From Saprospirales bacterium (GTDB lineage: Bacteria; Bacteroidota; Bacteroidia; Chitinophagales; UBA8649): 64,000 nt of DNA. The number at the start of each line of letters is the position of its first letter. Position 1 is the first letter of the stretch. The notes beneath the pieces were generated by a model, which ran no database searches, had not been told where the DNA came from, and saw nothing but the letters and a program-made list of their open reading frames with translations. Both the position numbers and the translations under genes were made by a program. Below are positions 18,210 to 27,306 of this stretch, in pieces. The DNA is taken from positions 69,803 to 133,802 of the forward strand of contig PAPS01000033.1 in the NCBI GenBank assembly GCA_002708985.1, given 5' to 3'.

Positions 18210-19603
18210 TACTGCTTAATCAATGGGATAAACTCCTTGATGCCATTCGTAAATTCAATTTGAACAATGTAGTGCCCAGGTAAAAGTGAAGAGATATCCA
18301 TTGTATTGATTTTTGTTTGTGGAATATTTGATGCTACATGAATTCCATCGACTGAGTAAATGGATATATCTCTTCCTTTAACATCTGAAGGCCATGTAAT
18401 TGTGATTTCATCAGCGCTTGGATTAGGATAAATTGTAGACTTCCCTGCCTCTAATGCGTGAAGATTTGTACTTGGTCCGTTTTCACGAAACTTGCCGTCG
18501 ATAATTCGAACATCATTTACATAAACATCTGCCATTCCTGTTCTTCCGATAACGACCATAGCGCGCATGAGGCCGGCTTGTTGAGACGTGAATGTAACTT
18601 GACAAGATTCAGTGGAATAGTCCATGTAATTTTCAATCATATCGGGAAGATCATTTGGATCTCCATCACCACAGGAATTTTTCGTCTTATCGCATCCCGT
18701 TGCTTGCGAATTGTTACCTGCATTTGGGGTATCGTCAAATCCGTCATCAAGGCTTGGGTCACAGTCTACACCTCCAAAGAGCGGGTTTCCTGCATCACCC
18801 CAAATATGGCGAAGACCTAAATAGTGTCCCATCTCGTGAACGGGTGTGCGTCCTTGATCAGCAATCGACAGCAATCCTGTTGCTAAAGGGTTGTTCGGTC
18901 CGAAGACTTTGTAATGGATAACAATTCCTTCATATTGTTCCTGAGTATTTTGTAATTCCGATGGCCAATTAGGAGCCTCAATGGGTGGGTAGGCAAATCC
19001 GAGGGCTGCATCGCCAAGTAAAGGAATGGATAAATCACATACCCAAATGTTTAAATATTCGTCGGTGGGCCACGCATTTTTACCACCTGTTGTGCTATCC
19101 TTTACTAAGTCTAAGGAAGTAATACTTCCAAAACTTGTGACGGACGTATTGGTTCTTGTGATTCCATTGGTTGGATTTCCGTTGGGATCAATATCAGCTA
19201 AAAAGAATTCGATACCTGCATCGGCTGCAACAGGGAGAAAAATACTTCGTAAGTCGGACGTGTCTGCATTCTTCCTTCGAAAATCTCGAGTGAGGACATC
19301 GATTTGGTCCTGAATCAATTGTTCGTCTAGGTTTTCAGCAGCCTCATTGTATACAATATGGACAACTACGGGAAAGCGATAAATTGTATCGGGACTTTGC
19401 TGCTTTGCATGCTGACCTACAGAATGATGTGAGGCATAATCAAGTGCTTTGAGAAAAAGTTTTTTGCGAGCCTCTTGGAAGCCCGGATAGCTATATTCGA
19501 AATAATTATTTAGGACATGATCTTGATAACACTTTGTGACATATTGCCCAGTAGAGAACTGAGCTAAACTAATCATCAGAACAAGTGTCCAAAATCTTTC
19601 CAT
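18209..19603 (-). CDS. secreted M43-family zinc metalloprotease with T9SS type A sorting domain
   Basis: Signal peptide; HEMGHYLGLRHIWGD (HExxHxxGxxH), ENYMDYSTESCQVTFTSQQ Met-turn region; C-terminal IYPNPSADEITI...ISIYSVDG...LPGHYIVQI sorting domain. Confidence 0.94.
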   Translation of the reverse strand: MERFWTLVLMISLAQFSTGQYVTKCYQDHVLNNYFEYSYPGFQEARKKLFLKALDYASHHSVGQHAKQQSPDTIYRFPVVVHIVYNEAAENLDEQLIQDQIDVLTRDFRRKNADTSDLRSIFLPVAADAGIEFFLADIDPNGNPTNGITRTNTSVTSFGSITSLDLVKDSTTGGKNAWPTDEYLNIWVCDLSIPLLGDAALGFAYPPIEAPNWPSELQNTQEQYEGIVIHYKVFGPNNPLATGLLSIADQGRTPVHEMGHYLGLRHIWGDAGNPLFGGVDCDPSLDDGFDDTPNAGNNSQATGCDKTKNSCGDGDPNDLPDMIENYMDYSTESCQVTFTSQQAGLMRAMVVIGRTGMADVYVNDVRIIDGKFRENGPSTNLHALEAGKSTIYPNPSADEITITWPSDVKGRDISIYSVDGIHVASNIPQTKINTMDISSLLPGHYIVQIEFTNGIKEFIPLIKQ

Positions 19604-19666
19604 AATGGCTTTTGTTTAAATATACATGGAAAAGGCAATACCTTTGATGTTATAAAAAGGAATGAT

Positions 19667-20887
19667 TTGAATCGATTCAAGGTATTTAACGACCCTATTC
19701 ATGGCTTTATAAGTATTGAGAGTGCCTTGATTTTTAAATTGATTGAGCACCCTTGGTTTCAACGCCTACGAAGAATCAAACAGCTCGGACTTACCGATTA
19801 TGTTTATCCGGGAGCGATTCACACGCGTTTTCACCATGCTATTGGAGCCTATCACATCATGCGACAGGCCTTATGGACTTTGCGTCGCAAAGGGCATGAG
19901 ATTTCCAAGCAAGAAGAAGAAGCATCGCTTATTGCCATCCTGCTTCATGATATGGGGCACGGCCCTTTTTCCCATACTTTAGAAAAATGTTTGATCCCTG
20001 AGGTCAATCATGAGCGCATTACCATATTGTTTATGGAGCGCCTCAATGCTCAATTTAATGGTGAACTCGACTTAGCCTTGGATATCTTTCATGATCGCTA
20101 TCCAAGAAGATTCTTTCATGATTTAGTGAGTTCTCAGTTGGATATGGATCGCTTGGATTATCTCTCTCGTGATAGCTTTTTTACTGGGGTTAATGAGGGG
20201 AATGTCAATCATGTGCGAATCATCGACATGATCGATGTTTTAGATGATCATATTGTAGTAGAAGCCAAAGGAATTCATTCCATAGAAAAGTTCTTACAAA
20301 GTCGACGCTTTATGTATTGGCAAGTCTACTTGCACAAAACAGTGGTTTGCGCAGAAAGTATGCTGGTAAAAGTCATGGAACGGGCCCTAGAAATTCATGA
20401 AGAAACGGGTAAGCTAACTGCGAGTCCTGTCTTGCAATTTTTTCTTGATAATCGGGTAGATGTTGATCGCTTTCTCCGCGACGACGCCGTCCTAGATACT
20501 TTTGCTAAGCTCGATGACTACGACATCTTCTCCGCGGTAAAAGAATGGATGAACCACGAGGATGCCGTCCTTTCTTATCTCTGCCGATGCTTGATTGATC
20601 GTAAACTTTTTAAGATTGAAGTTTTTGACGAGGCTGTGGGCTTTGACCTTGATTTAAAGCGTCAAGAAGTAGCGGAGGTGTTGCATACTCATAAAGATGC
20701 GGTTAAGCACGCGGTGTATACCTTTGCCATGAGTCATTCACTGTATGACAAAAATCAAACACGCATCAAAATTCTCTATAAAAACGGTAAGGTTCGTGAG
20801 ATATCAGAGGCTAGTGAGCAGTGGGATGAAAAGTCGTGGCTAAAGAATACGACTAAGTACTATTTATGTACGCCTAAATTGGGATAA
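19667..20887 (+). CDS. HD-domain metal-dependent phosphohydrolase
   Basis: FKVFNDPIHGFI, QRLRRIKQLGLTDYVYPGAIHTRFHHAIGAYH, ILLHDMGHGPFSHTLE, MDRLDYLSRDSFFTGV. Confidence 0.93.
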   Translation: MNRFKVFNDPIHGFISIESALIFKLIEHPWFQRLRRIKQLGLTDYVYPGAIHTRFHHAIGAYHIMRQALWTLRRKGHEISKQEEEASLIAILLHDMGHGPFSHTLEKCLIPEVNHERITILFMERLNAQFNGELDLALDIFHDRYPRRFFHDLVSSQLDMDRLDYLSRDSFFTGVNEGNVNHVRIIDMIDVLDDHIVVEAKGIHSIEKFLQSRRFMYWQVYLHKTVVCAESMLVKVMERALEIHEETGKLTASPVLQFFLDNRVDVDRFLRDDAVLDTFAKLDDYDIFSAVKEWMNHEDAVLSYLCRCLIDRKLFKIEVFDEAVGFDLDLKRQEVAEVLHTHKDAVKHAVYTFAMSHSLYDKNQTRIKILYKNGKVREISEASEQWDEKSWLKNTTKYYLCTPKLG

Positions 20888-20904
20888 TTCCCTATTTTTC
20901 AAGT

Positions 20905-21900
20905 ATGTTAAATACGGCAGCAGATATTGCTACTATGGTAGGTGGTGAAATCGTTGGAGATGACCGTCGTGAAGTACGGGAATTTTCCAGAATCCAAGAA
21001 AGCTCGGAGGGGGCTTTAAGTTTTGTGGCGAACCCAAAATATGAGCAGTATCTCGAGAATACACAAGCCTCTGTTGTTCTAGTTCAAAAGGACTTGTCCC
21101 TTCCCGATCGAACGGATATAACCTACATCAAAGTAGTTGATCCCTATCAAGCACTTCAATCCATTCTAAGCAATCTATCTGATGGACTTCAGCTTCGTCA
21201 AGGCATTGAGCCGTCATCTTTCGTACACGAAAAAGCGCAAGTTGATTCTACAGCCTACATCGCCGCCTTTGCTTATGTAGATGCAGGTGCTGTTATCGGT
21301 CCGGATGTTCAAGTTTATCCTCATTGCTTTGTTGGAGAAGGAAGTGTCTTGGGTGCTGGCACTATACTTCATAGTGGTGTAAAAATTTATAGAAATAGTT
21401 ATATCGGAGAACGCTGCTGTATACATTCTGGTGCAATTATAGGGAGTGATGGATTTGGATTTGTTCCCCAAAAAGATGGTTCCTTTCAGAAAATGCCACA
21501 CATAGGGAACGTGGTCATAGGAAACGATGTGGAAATTGGAGCGAATACTACCATCGATCGAGGAAGTATTGGTGACTCCATTTTAAAAGATGGTGTCAAG
21601 GTTGACAACCTTGTACATTTAGCGCACAACGTGGAGATCGATCAACACTCCGCTATTGCCGCTCAGGTGGGTATTTCAGGGAGTACTCGAATCGGGAAAT
21701 CGGTGCTTATAGGTGGTCAAGCCGGAATTGTGGGTCATATCACCATTGCCGATGGAGTACATATCAATGCCCAGAGTGGTGTCTCCAAATCGGTTGATGT
21801 AAAAGGTCAGCGACTAACGGGGTCTCCCGCTAGACCGTTTAGGGAGCATTACAAAATGATGGCTACCTTGCGAAAACTTACCCAATCACCGAACAAATAG
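20905..21900 (+). CDS. lpxD: UDP-3-O-(3-hydroxyacyl)glucosamine N-acyltransferase
   Basis: Hexapeptide repeats; IGSDGFGFVPQKDGSFQKMPHIGNVVIGNDVEIGANTTIDRGSIGDS; GSPARPFREH. Confidence 0.96.
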   Translation: MLNTAADIATMVGGEIVGDDRREVREFSRIQESSEGALSFVANPKYEQYLENTQASVVLVQKDLSLPDRTDITYIKVVDPYQALQSILSNLSDGLQLRQGIEPSSFVHEKAQVDSTAYIAAFAYVDAGAVIGPDVQVYPHCFVGEGSVLGAGTILHSGVKIYRNSYIGERCCIHSGAIIGSDGFGFVPQKDGSFQKMPHIGNVVIGNDVEIGANTTIDRGSIGDSILKDGVKVDNLVHLAHNVEIDQHSAIAAQVGISGSTRIGKSVLIGGQAGIVGHITIADGVHINAQSGVSKSVDVKGQRLTGSPARPFREHYKMMATLRKLTQSPNK

Positions 21901-21908
21901 AATACATT

Positions 21909-23300
21909 ATGAATGAGTTTCAACACACGCTCAAACAACCCGCTGAACTCGAAGGCATAGGTTTACATACTGGACAATCTGTCAAGGTTAGAATTTGTCC
22001 AAGTGAAGCCAATACAGGAATTATATTCCACCGTGTGGACTTAGAGGGAGATATCCGTATTAAAGCAGATGTTGATTATGTCTCGTCTGTTGAACGGGGT
22101 ACAACGTTAGAACGACAAGGTGTAAAAGTGGCGACTGTGGAGCATGTCCTGGCTGCCTTGTTTGGTTGTCAAGTAGATAATGCCGTGATAGAAATCAATG
22201 GAGAGGAGATTCCAATCCTTGACGGAAGTTCAAAGCCTTTTGTAGATGCCATCCTTAAAGCGGGCGTCGAAGAGCAAGGTGAGGAAAGGGAATATTATGA
22301 AGTGCGGGAAACCATTCGATTCTACGATGAGGAAAAGGATGCTGAGATATTGGTACTACCGGATTCCACATTTAAGTCGACCGTTTTAATCGATTATCAA
22401 AGTAATATTTTAGGACAGCAGCACGCTTCCTTAGAGGACGTATCGGAGTTTAACGAATCGTTTTCAGAGGCTCGTACTTTTTGTTTTCTTCACGAGTTAG
22501 AATCCTTGTTAGATCGTGGACTCATCAAAGGAGGGGATCTAAATAATGCCATCGTTGTGGTCGACCATGAATTGAAAGAAGGTGAGCTCAATCGGTTGCG
22601 CACATTGTTTAATAAGCCTGACGTGGAGGTTGAGCAGGGGATTCTCAATAATGTAGAGCTTCGCTACCCCAATGAATGCGCAAGGCATAAACTCCTTGAT
22701 TTTGTGGGAGATTTAGCGCTAGCAGGCATGCCAATCAAAGGAAATTTTATTGCGAGTCGCCCTGGGCACAGTACCAATGTGGCTTTTGCAAAATCGATTA
22801 AAGCGAAAATCAAGGCTTGGAAAGCGGCTCCACAGGCTCCAACCTATGATCAAGACAGTCCACCGCTTTATGATTTAGTTGCGATTCAGAAACTACTTCC
22901 ACACCGCTATCCTTTTTTATTAGTTGATAAGATTGTCCATTTAGACAAGAAGGAAGTCGTTGGGGTTAAGAGCGTAACCTTTAATGAATATTACTTCCGC
23001 GGACATTTTCCCAATAATCCTGTGATGCCCGGAGTGCTTCAAATTGAGGCCATGGCTCAAGTAGGGGGAATCTTTGCCTTATCTCAAGTCGAGGACGATG
23101 GTGACTACGACACCTACTTCTTAAAGATTCAGAAGGCGCGCTTCAAGGCAATGGTTGTTCCTGGAGATACGCTTATCATACAATGTAAACTCATGTCACC
23201 TATTCGAAGAGGCCTTGTGGAGATGCTTGGTTTGGGATTTGTTGGGTCAAAGCTTGTTGTTGAAGCAGAGCTTATGGCGAAAATTCAAAAGCGTGAATAA
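21909..23300 (+). CDS. lpxC-fabZ: bifunctional UDP-3-O-acyl-GlcNAc deacetylase / 3-hydroxyacyl-ACP dehydratase
   Basis: LpxC: TLKQPAELEGIGLHTGQSVKVRI, TVEHVLAALFG, CARHKLLDFVGDLALAG; FabZ: LLPHRYPFLLVDKIV, FRGHFPNNPVMPGVLQIEAMAQVGG. Confidence 0.97.
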   Translation: MNEFQHTLKQPAELEGIGLHTGQSVKVRICPSEANTGIIFHRVDLEGDIRIKADVDYVSSVERGTTLERQGVKVATVEHVLAALFGCQVDNAVIEINGEEIPILDGSSKPFVDAILKAGVEEQGEEREYYEVRETIRFYDEEKDAEILVLPDSTFKSTVLIDYQSNILGQQHASLEDVSEFNESFSEARTFCFLHELESLLDRGLIKGGDLNNAIVVVDHELKEGELNRLRTLFNKPDVEVEQGILNNVELRYPNECARHKLLDFVGDLALAGMPIKGNFIASRPGHSTNVAFAKSIKAKIKAWKAAPQAPTYDQDSPPLYDLVAIQKLLPHRYPFLLVDKIVHLDKKEVVGVKSVTFNEYYFRGHFPNNPVMPGVLQIEAMAQVGGIFALSQVEDDGDYDTYFLKIQKARFKAMVVPGDTLIIQCKLMSPIRRGLVEMLGLGFVGSKLVVEAELMAKIQKRE

Positions 23301-24094
23301 TGCGACAGCCTTTAGCTTACATACATCCAGAAGCACAGGTTGCTGATAATGTTGTCGTTGAACCCTTTGTGACGATTGATAAAAATGTGGTCATTGAGGA
23401 GGGAAGTTGGATCGGTCCTCATGTCACGATTATGGAGGGTGCACATATTGGTAAAAACTGCAAAGTTTTTCCAGGAGCAGTCATATCTGCCGTGCCGCAG
23501 GATTTAAAGTTCAAAGGGGAAAAAACTCGAGTGGAGATCGGTGATAACTGTATTATTCGAGAATGTGTTACCATTAATCGGGGAACGGAGTATGCCAATA
23601 AAACGGTCGTGGGTAAAAATTGCTTGCTTATGGCCTATGTCCATATAGCGCATGATTGCCAGGTTGGAGACCATAGCATACTTGCCAACAGCGTGAATTT
23701 AGCAGGACACGTAGAACTTGGTCAATATGTGCGCTTAGGTGGAGCTGTCAACATTCAACAATTTACTCAGATCGGGGACCACTGTTTTATATCCGGTGGT
23801 AGCCTCGTTAACAAGGATATCCCGCCATACATCCGTTGTGGAAGAACTCCGTTGAGTTATATCGGGGTGAATTCAGTAGGGCTTCGCCGCAGTGGCTGGT
23901 CATCAGAATTGATTAATCACGTGCTCGATATTTATCGTATACTTTTTGTGCGGGGGTATAATACGACCAATGCCCTTAAGATAATTGAGGCAGAGATACC
24001 TGATAGTGAAGCTAAAGATGCTATAACGACCTTTGTTCGTGATTCTGTGCGAGGGGTTGTCAAAGGATTTAGCCATTTAGAACGCAATCGATGA
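23300..24094 (+). CDS. lpxA: acyl-ACP--UDP-N-acetylglucosamine O-acyltransferase
   Basis: IHPEAQVADNVVVEPFVTI, RECVTINRGTEYANKTVVG, YVHIAHDCQVGDHSILANSVNLAGHVELG. Confidence 0.96.
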   Translation: MRQPLAYIHPEAQVADNVVVEPFVTIDKNVVIEEGSWIGPHVTIMEGAHIGKNCKVFPGAVISAVPQDLKFKGEKTRVEIGDNCIIRECVTINRGTEYANKTVVGKNCLLMAYVHIAHDCQVGDHSILANSVNLAGHVELGQYVRLGGAVNIQQFTQIGDHCFISGGSLVNKDIPPYIRCGRTPLSYIGVNSVGLRRSGWSSELINHVLDIYRILFVRGYNTTNALKIIEAEIPDSEAKDAITTFVRDSVRGVVKGFSHLERNR

Positions 24095-24720
24095 TTCAGG
24101 TTAAGGCGCAGGAAATTGATATTCAACGTCAACAACGCTGGCTGTATAACAAAGCGAGTTTTTCCTTAGAAAGTTCTCCGGTGTGGGCTATAAAGGGACG
24201 TAACGGATCAGGAAAGTCTACCTTACTTCAATTGCTCATAGGCTATATTGAACCTACATTGGGCAGTTTAGCATGGTCGATAGACCAAAAGGACATTGAT
24301 CGAATGGATATCAGTCAGCATATTACATATGCTAGTCCTTCCATGGAGTTACCCATGCATTTAACTCTCAAGGAGTTTATGTATATGCATCAAACCTTTA
24401 AACCATTTCTTGTGCCATTAGAGGAGATACTCGATGTTCTTTCTCTTCCTATTGGTGTTCGCCTATCCAATTTTAGCACGGGGATGCTTCAACGGGTCAA
24501 GTTGGCACAGGCCTGTTACAGTAGCTCAAAGATCGTGGCTTTGGATGAGCCCATGTCCAATTTAGATGAAGAGGGGAAACAATGGATAGAAGCGGTCTTA
24601 TTCGGTCAAGAAGCTTTGTTTCACAACCGGTTACTTTTGGTCGCAAGTAACGAAGAAAGAGAGGTGGTGCATATTAAAGCAACACTTCAAATCACTGAAG
24701 AAGGTCTAATTACTGATTAA
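24091..24720 (+). CDS. ABC transporter ATP-binding protein
   Basis: Walker A GRNGSGKSTLLQLL, signature LSNFSTGMLQRVKLA, Walker B KIVALDEPMSNLD. Confidence 0.9.
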   Translation: MIQVKAQEIDIQRQQRWLYNKASFSLESSPVWAIKGRNGSGKSTLLQLLIGYIEPTLGSLAWSIDQKDIDRMDISQHITYASPSMELPMHLTLKEFMYMHQTFKPFLVPLEEILDVLSLPIGVRLSNFSTGMLQRVKLAQACYSSSKIVALDEPMSNLDEEGKQWIEAVLFGQEALFHNRLLLVASNEEREVVHIKATLQITEEGLITD

Positions 24721-24730
24721 TCCTTAATAG

Positions 24731-27217
24731 TTAAAATTCCATATCCATATCCATATCCATGCCACCTTTAGGGCGTCCTGAATGTCTCCTATCACCTTGT
24801 TGGTTAAAGCGGTAGGTAAAGGTAATGGTGGCATTGCGTTGGCGCCACTGGAACATGCCGTTGGTTATAAGGGTTGGGGTCTCAACTTGCCAACGCCAGC
24901 GTCCCGTGTTTAATATGTCATTGACATTTAGCGCTAAAGTCGCATTTTTCTTAAACACATCAATTGATACCCCTGCTTGCCACATAGAGAAGGCCAGGCT
25001 TCTACCTTGAGGGTTTTGGGTGGGTGAACTATAATTGATACCCGATTGAATTTTAAGTTTTTTCCAGAGTGTAAGGTTTAGAGAAACGCGTCCTCTGAAT
25101 CCAAAGGTCTTGGCGGACAAATCCTGGTTTTCATAGCTTCCTTGTCGGTTGGAGTAGAAGAAGGTTCCTCCCATATTTACGAGAAAAGCTCTTGAGAAGT
25201 TGAGGTTCACATTAGATTCAACTCCCCAGTCATTTTCAGTGGCTAAATTCACTGGTATACTTTCGGTGATTCCATCATCCCCTCCAATTAGAATACGCTG
25301 AATAACTCCAGTTCGGTAACGGTAGTAGGCGCTTACCATAAGCGTCGTCTTCATCGCTCGGTATAGGTAGGTGAATTCCGTGGAATTGGTGTAGGCCGGA
25401 TTTAGGTCTGGATTACCTCTCCAAAAGTTTCGGGCATCGGCATAGGATGAGAAGGGGAGTAGTTTGCGGAACGATGGCCGACGAAGACGGCGGCTATAGC
25501 TCAATTGAATATTATGCTTATCGGACAATCTACAAGAAAGGCTCGCGCTTGGAAAGAGCTGAAAATATCGTCGATTAAAATTTGTAGTTGAGCTAAAGGT
25601 ATCTGTATTGAGAAGATTGCCTCTAATAACAGTTTCCTCTCCTCTTAGCCCTACATTAAAGTTAAACTTACCATAAGTTTGATTCGTTTGGATATAGGCT
25701 GCATACACACTCTCATCGTAACCAAAGGTATTCTTTAAGCCAGGTATTGAGCTGTAGATACCATTTATTGTTGGACTTTCTTGTACGTCATAGCTGTTTT
25801 CCAATATGCGTACCGTCGCTTTCCCACCTAGCTCAAGCTTCCCCGTTGATCCTGTAGGCAGTGTGTAATCTGCCTGAGCTAACCAATCCACTTGGTTTTC
25901 AGTATTGGTATTAATCTGGTAGAGATTATTGAAGGAGGTTGATATGGATGTATCGTAGAGTTGAGTAAAAACTCCTGCTTCTTCATCTTTTGAATCGGAG
26001 TAGCGTCCTTCGATGCTTAGTGTATGTTCCTTTTTGTCACCAAACTGTTGCTCGAAACTAGCATTGATATCCCAGTTAAGTGCCTCTTCACTTTCATCTT
26101 CCGTTCGAGTACTTTGTGCGATCGTATTGATAGTATTCGCCTCGTTAAAGTCAGTGTAGATGATGGTGTTTCCATTGCTATTATCTCGAAGACCTAAGAC
26201 AGCACTGATTTCAAATGTTGTCTTTTTAATAGGCTTAAACTCAATGCCGATACGAGCAGTATGTCTTAGGCCTCCACGAAAGTGTTCTCCTTGGGTGCGG
26301 TAACTGTAGCTTGTATCCAATACATCACTTGCTGTATAGGTCTGTCTAAAATCTCTTTCTCCTGGCATTTTTCTATACATGAATCCATAGCTAGAAAAGA
26401 AGTTGAGCTTACCAGGATTCCAGTTCAATACTCCCGTAAAACCATGATTGTTGGGGTAGCCTGCCTGCAGTTTTACAGAGCCATTGAGCCCAAGGTCCTT
26501 TTCCTCTTTAAGTACGATATTGATAATACCTGCCTCACCTTCTGCATCGTAACGGGCAGATGGGTTGGTTATAATCTCAACCTTTTCCAAAAGGTTTGCC
26601 GGAATCTGACGAAGGCCATCGGTTCCGCTTGCAAGTAAACTAGAGGGCTTACCGTCGATTAGTATTCGCACATTGGCACTTCCACGAAGTTCTACATTGC
26701 CATCTTGATCAATCATTAGAGAAGGGATATTTTCTAAGACTTGTAAGGCATCCATTCCTGTGTTTGCGAGGTCGTTACCTACGTTAAAGACACGCATATC
26801 AGCTCGTAATTCAAAGGTTGAGCGTTCTCCCTCTACAATAACTTCATCAAGTAAGTCATTGTTGGCCCTCATGGTAAGACGGCCGAGATTGACAAAAGGA
26901 CTATTTATATTTAATTCCTCAATGATAAGGGGTGTAAAGCTCAGATAGGTTGCCTTGAAAAAAGAAGGAGCAACCTCTTCCGCAGGTAGAAAAAACTTGC
27001 CCTCACCATCGGTTGTGGTACTGGCTAAAACGGAACTATCGCTTAGCTTAATTAGCTCGACATTGACATAGGGTAGAGCTTCATTAGCCTCATCTCCTAT
27101 CTCCCCTATGACAACCCATGCAGGTCGATCTGCACCACCACCGTAAATTCCTGATGGAGGCTGTGCTATTAACACACTAAAAGAGAGTGTTTGTAAAAGG
27201 ATTAAGAGACGTTTCAT
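24731..27217 (-). CDS. TonB-dependent receptor, CarboxypepD_reg-like + outer-membrane beta-barrel
   Basis: DALQVLENIPSLMIDQDGNVELRGSANVRILIDGKPSSLL plug motif; LEKVEIITNPSARYDAEGEAGIINIVLKE; barrel ending TITFTYRF. Confidence 0.93.
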   Translation of the reverse strand: MKRLLILLQTLSFSVLIAQPPSGIYGGGADRPAWVVIGEIGDEANEALPYVNVELIKLSDSSVLASTTTDGEGKFFLPAEEVAPSFFKATYLSFTPLIIEELNINSPFVNLGRLTMRANNDLLDEVIVEGERSTFELRADMRVFNVGNDLANTGMDALQVLENIPSLMIDQDGNVELRGSANVRILIDGKPSSLLASGTDGLRQIPANLLEKVEIITNPSARYDAEGEAGIINIVLKEEKDLGLNGSVKLQAGYPNNHGFTGVLNWNPGKLNFFSSYGFMYRKMPGERDFRQTYTASDVLDTSYSYRTQGEHFRGGLRHTARIGIEFKPIKKTTFEISAVLGLRDNSNGNTIIYTDFNEANTINTIAQSTRTEDESEEALNWDINASFEQQFGDKKEHTLSIEGRYSDSKDEEAGVFTQLYDTSISTSFNNLYQINTNTENQVDWLAQADYTLPTGSTGKLELGGKATVRILENSYDVQESPTINGIYSSIPGLKNTFGYDESVYAAYIQTNQTYGKFNFNVGLRGEETVIRGNLLNTDTFSSTTNFNRRYFQLFPSASLSCRLSDKHNIQLSYSRRLRRPSFRKLLPFSSYADARNFWRGNPDLNPAYTNSTEFTYLYRAMKTTLMVSAYYRYRTGVIQRILIGGDDGITESIPVNLATENDWGVESNVNLNFSRAFLVNMGGTFFYSNRQGSYENQDLSAKTFGFRGRVSLNLTLWKKLKIQSGINYSSPTQNPQGRSLAFSMWQAGVSIDVFKKNATLALNVNDILNTGRWRWQVETPTLITNGMFQWRQRNATITFTYRFNQQGDRRHSGRPKGGMDMDMDMEF
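24739..24760. repeat. hexanucleotide microsatellite (ccatat)n coding MDMDMD
   Basis: ccatatccatatccatatccat at the extreme 3' end of the TonB receptor gene. Confidence 0.8.
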
Positions 27218-27306
27218 TCGGTTGATTTTGAGGCAAATGTACTATTTCATACTATGAACCTCCTCAGTAGTATTAGTGTTCTTAGTTGTTACTTAATACA
27301 TGTCTG

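Noticed and set aside
21909-23300. lpxC-fabZ fusion as a novelty
   Set aside because: Well-established arrangement in Bacteroidota.
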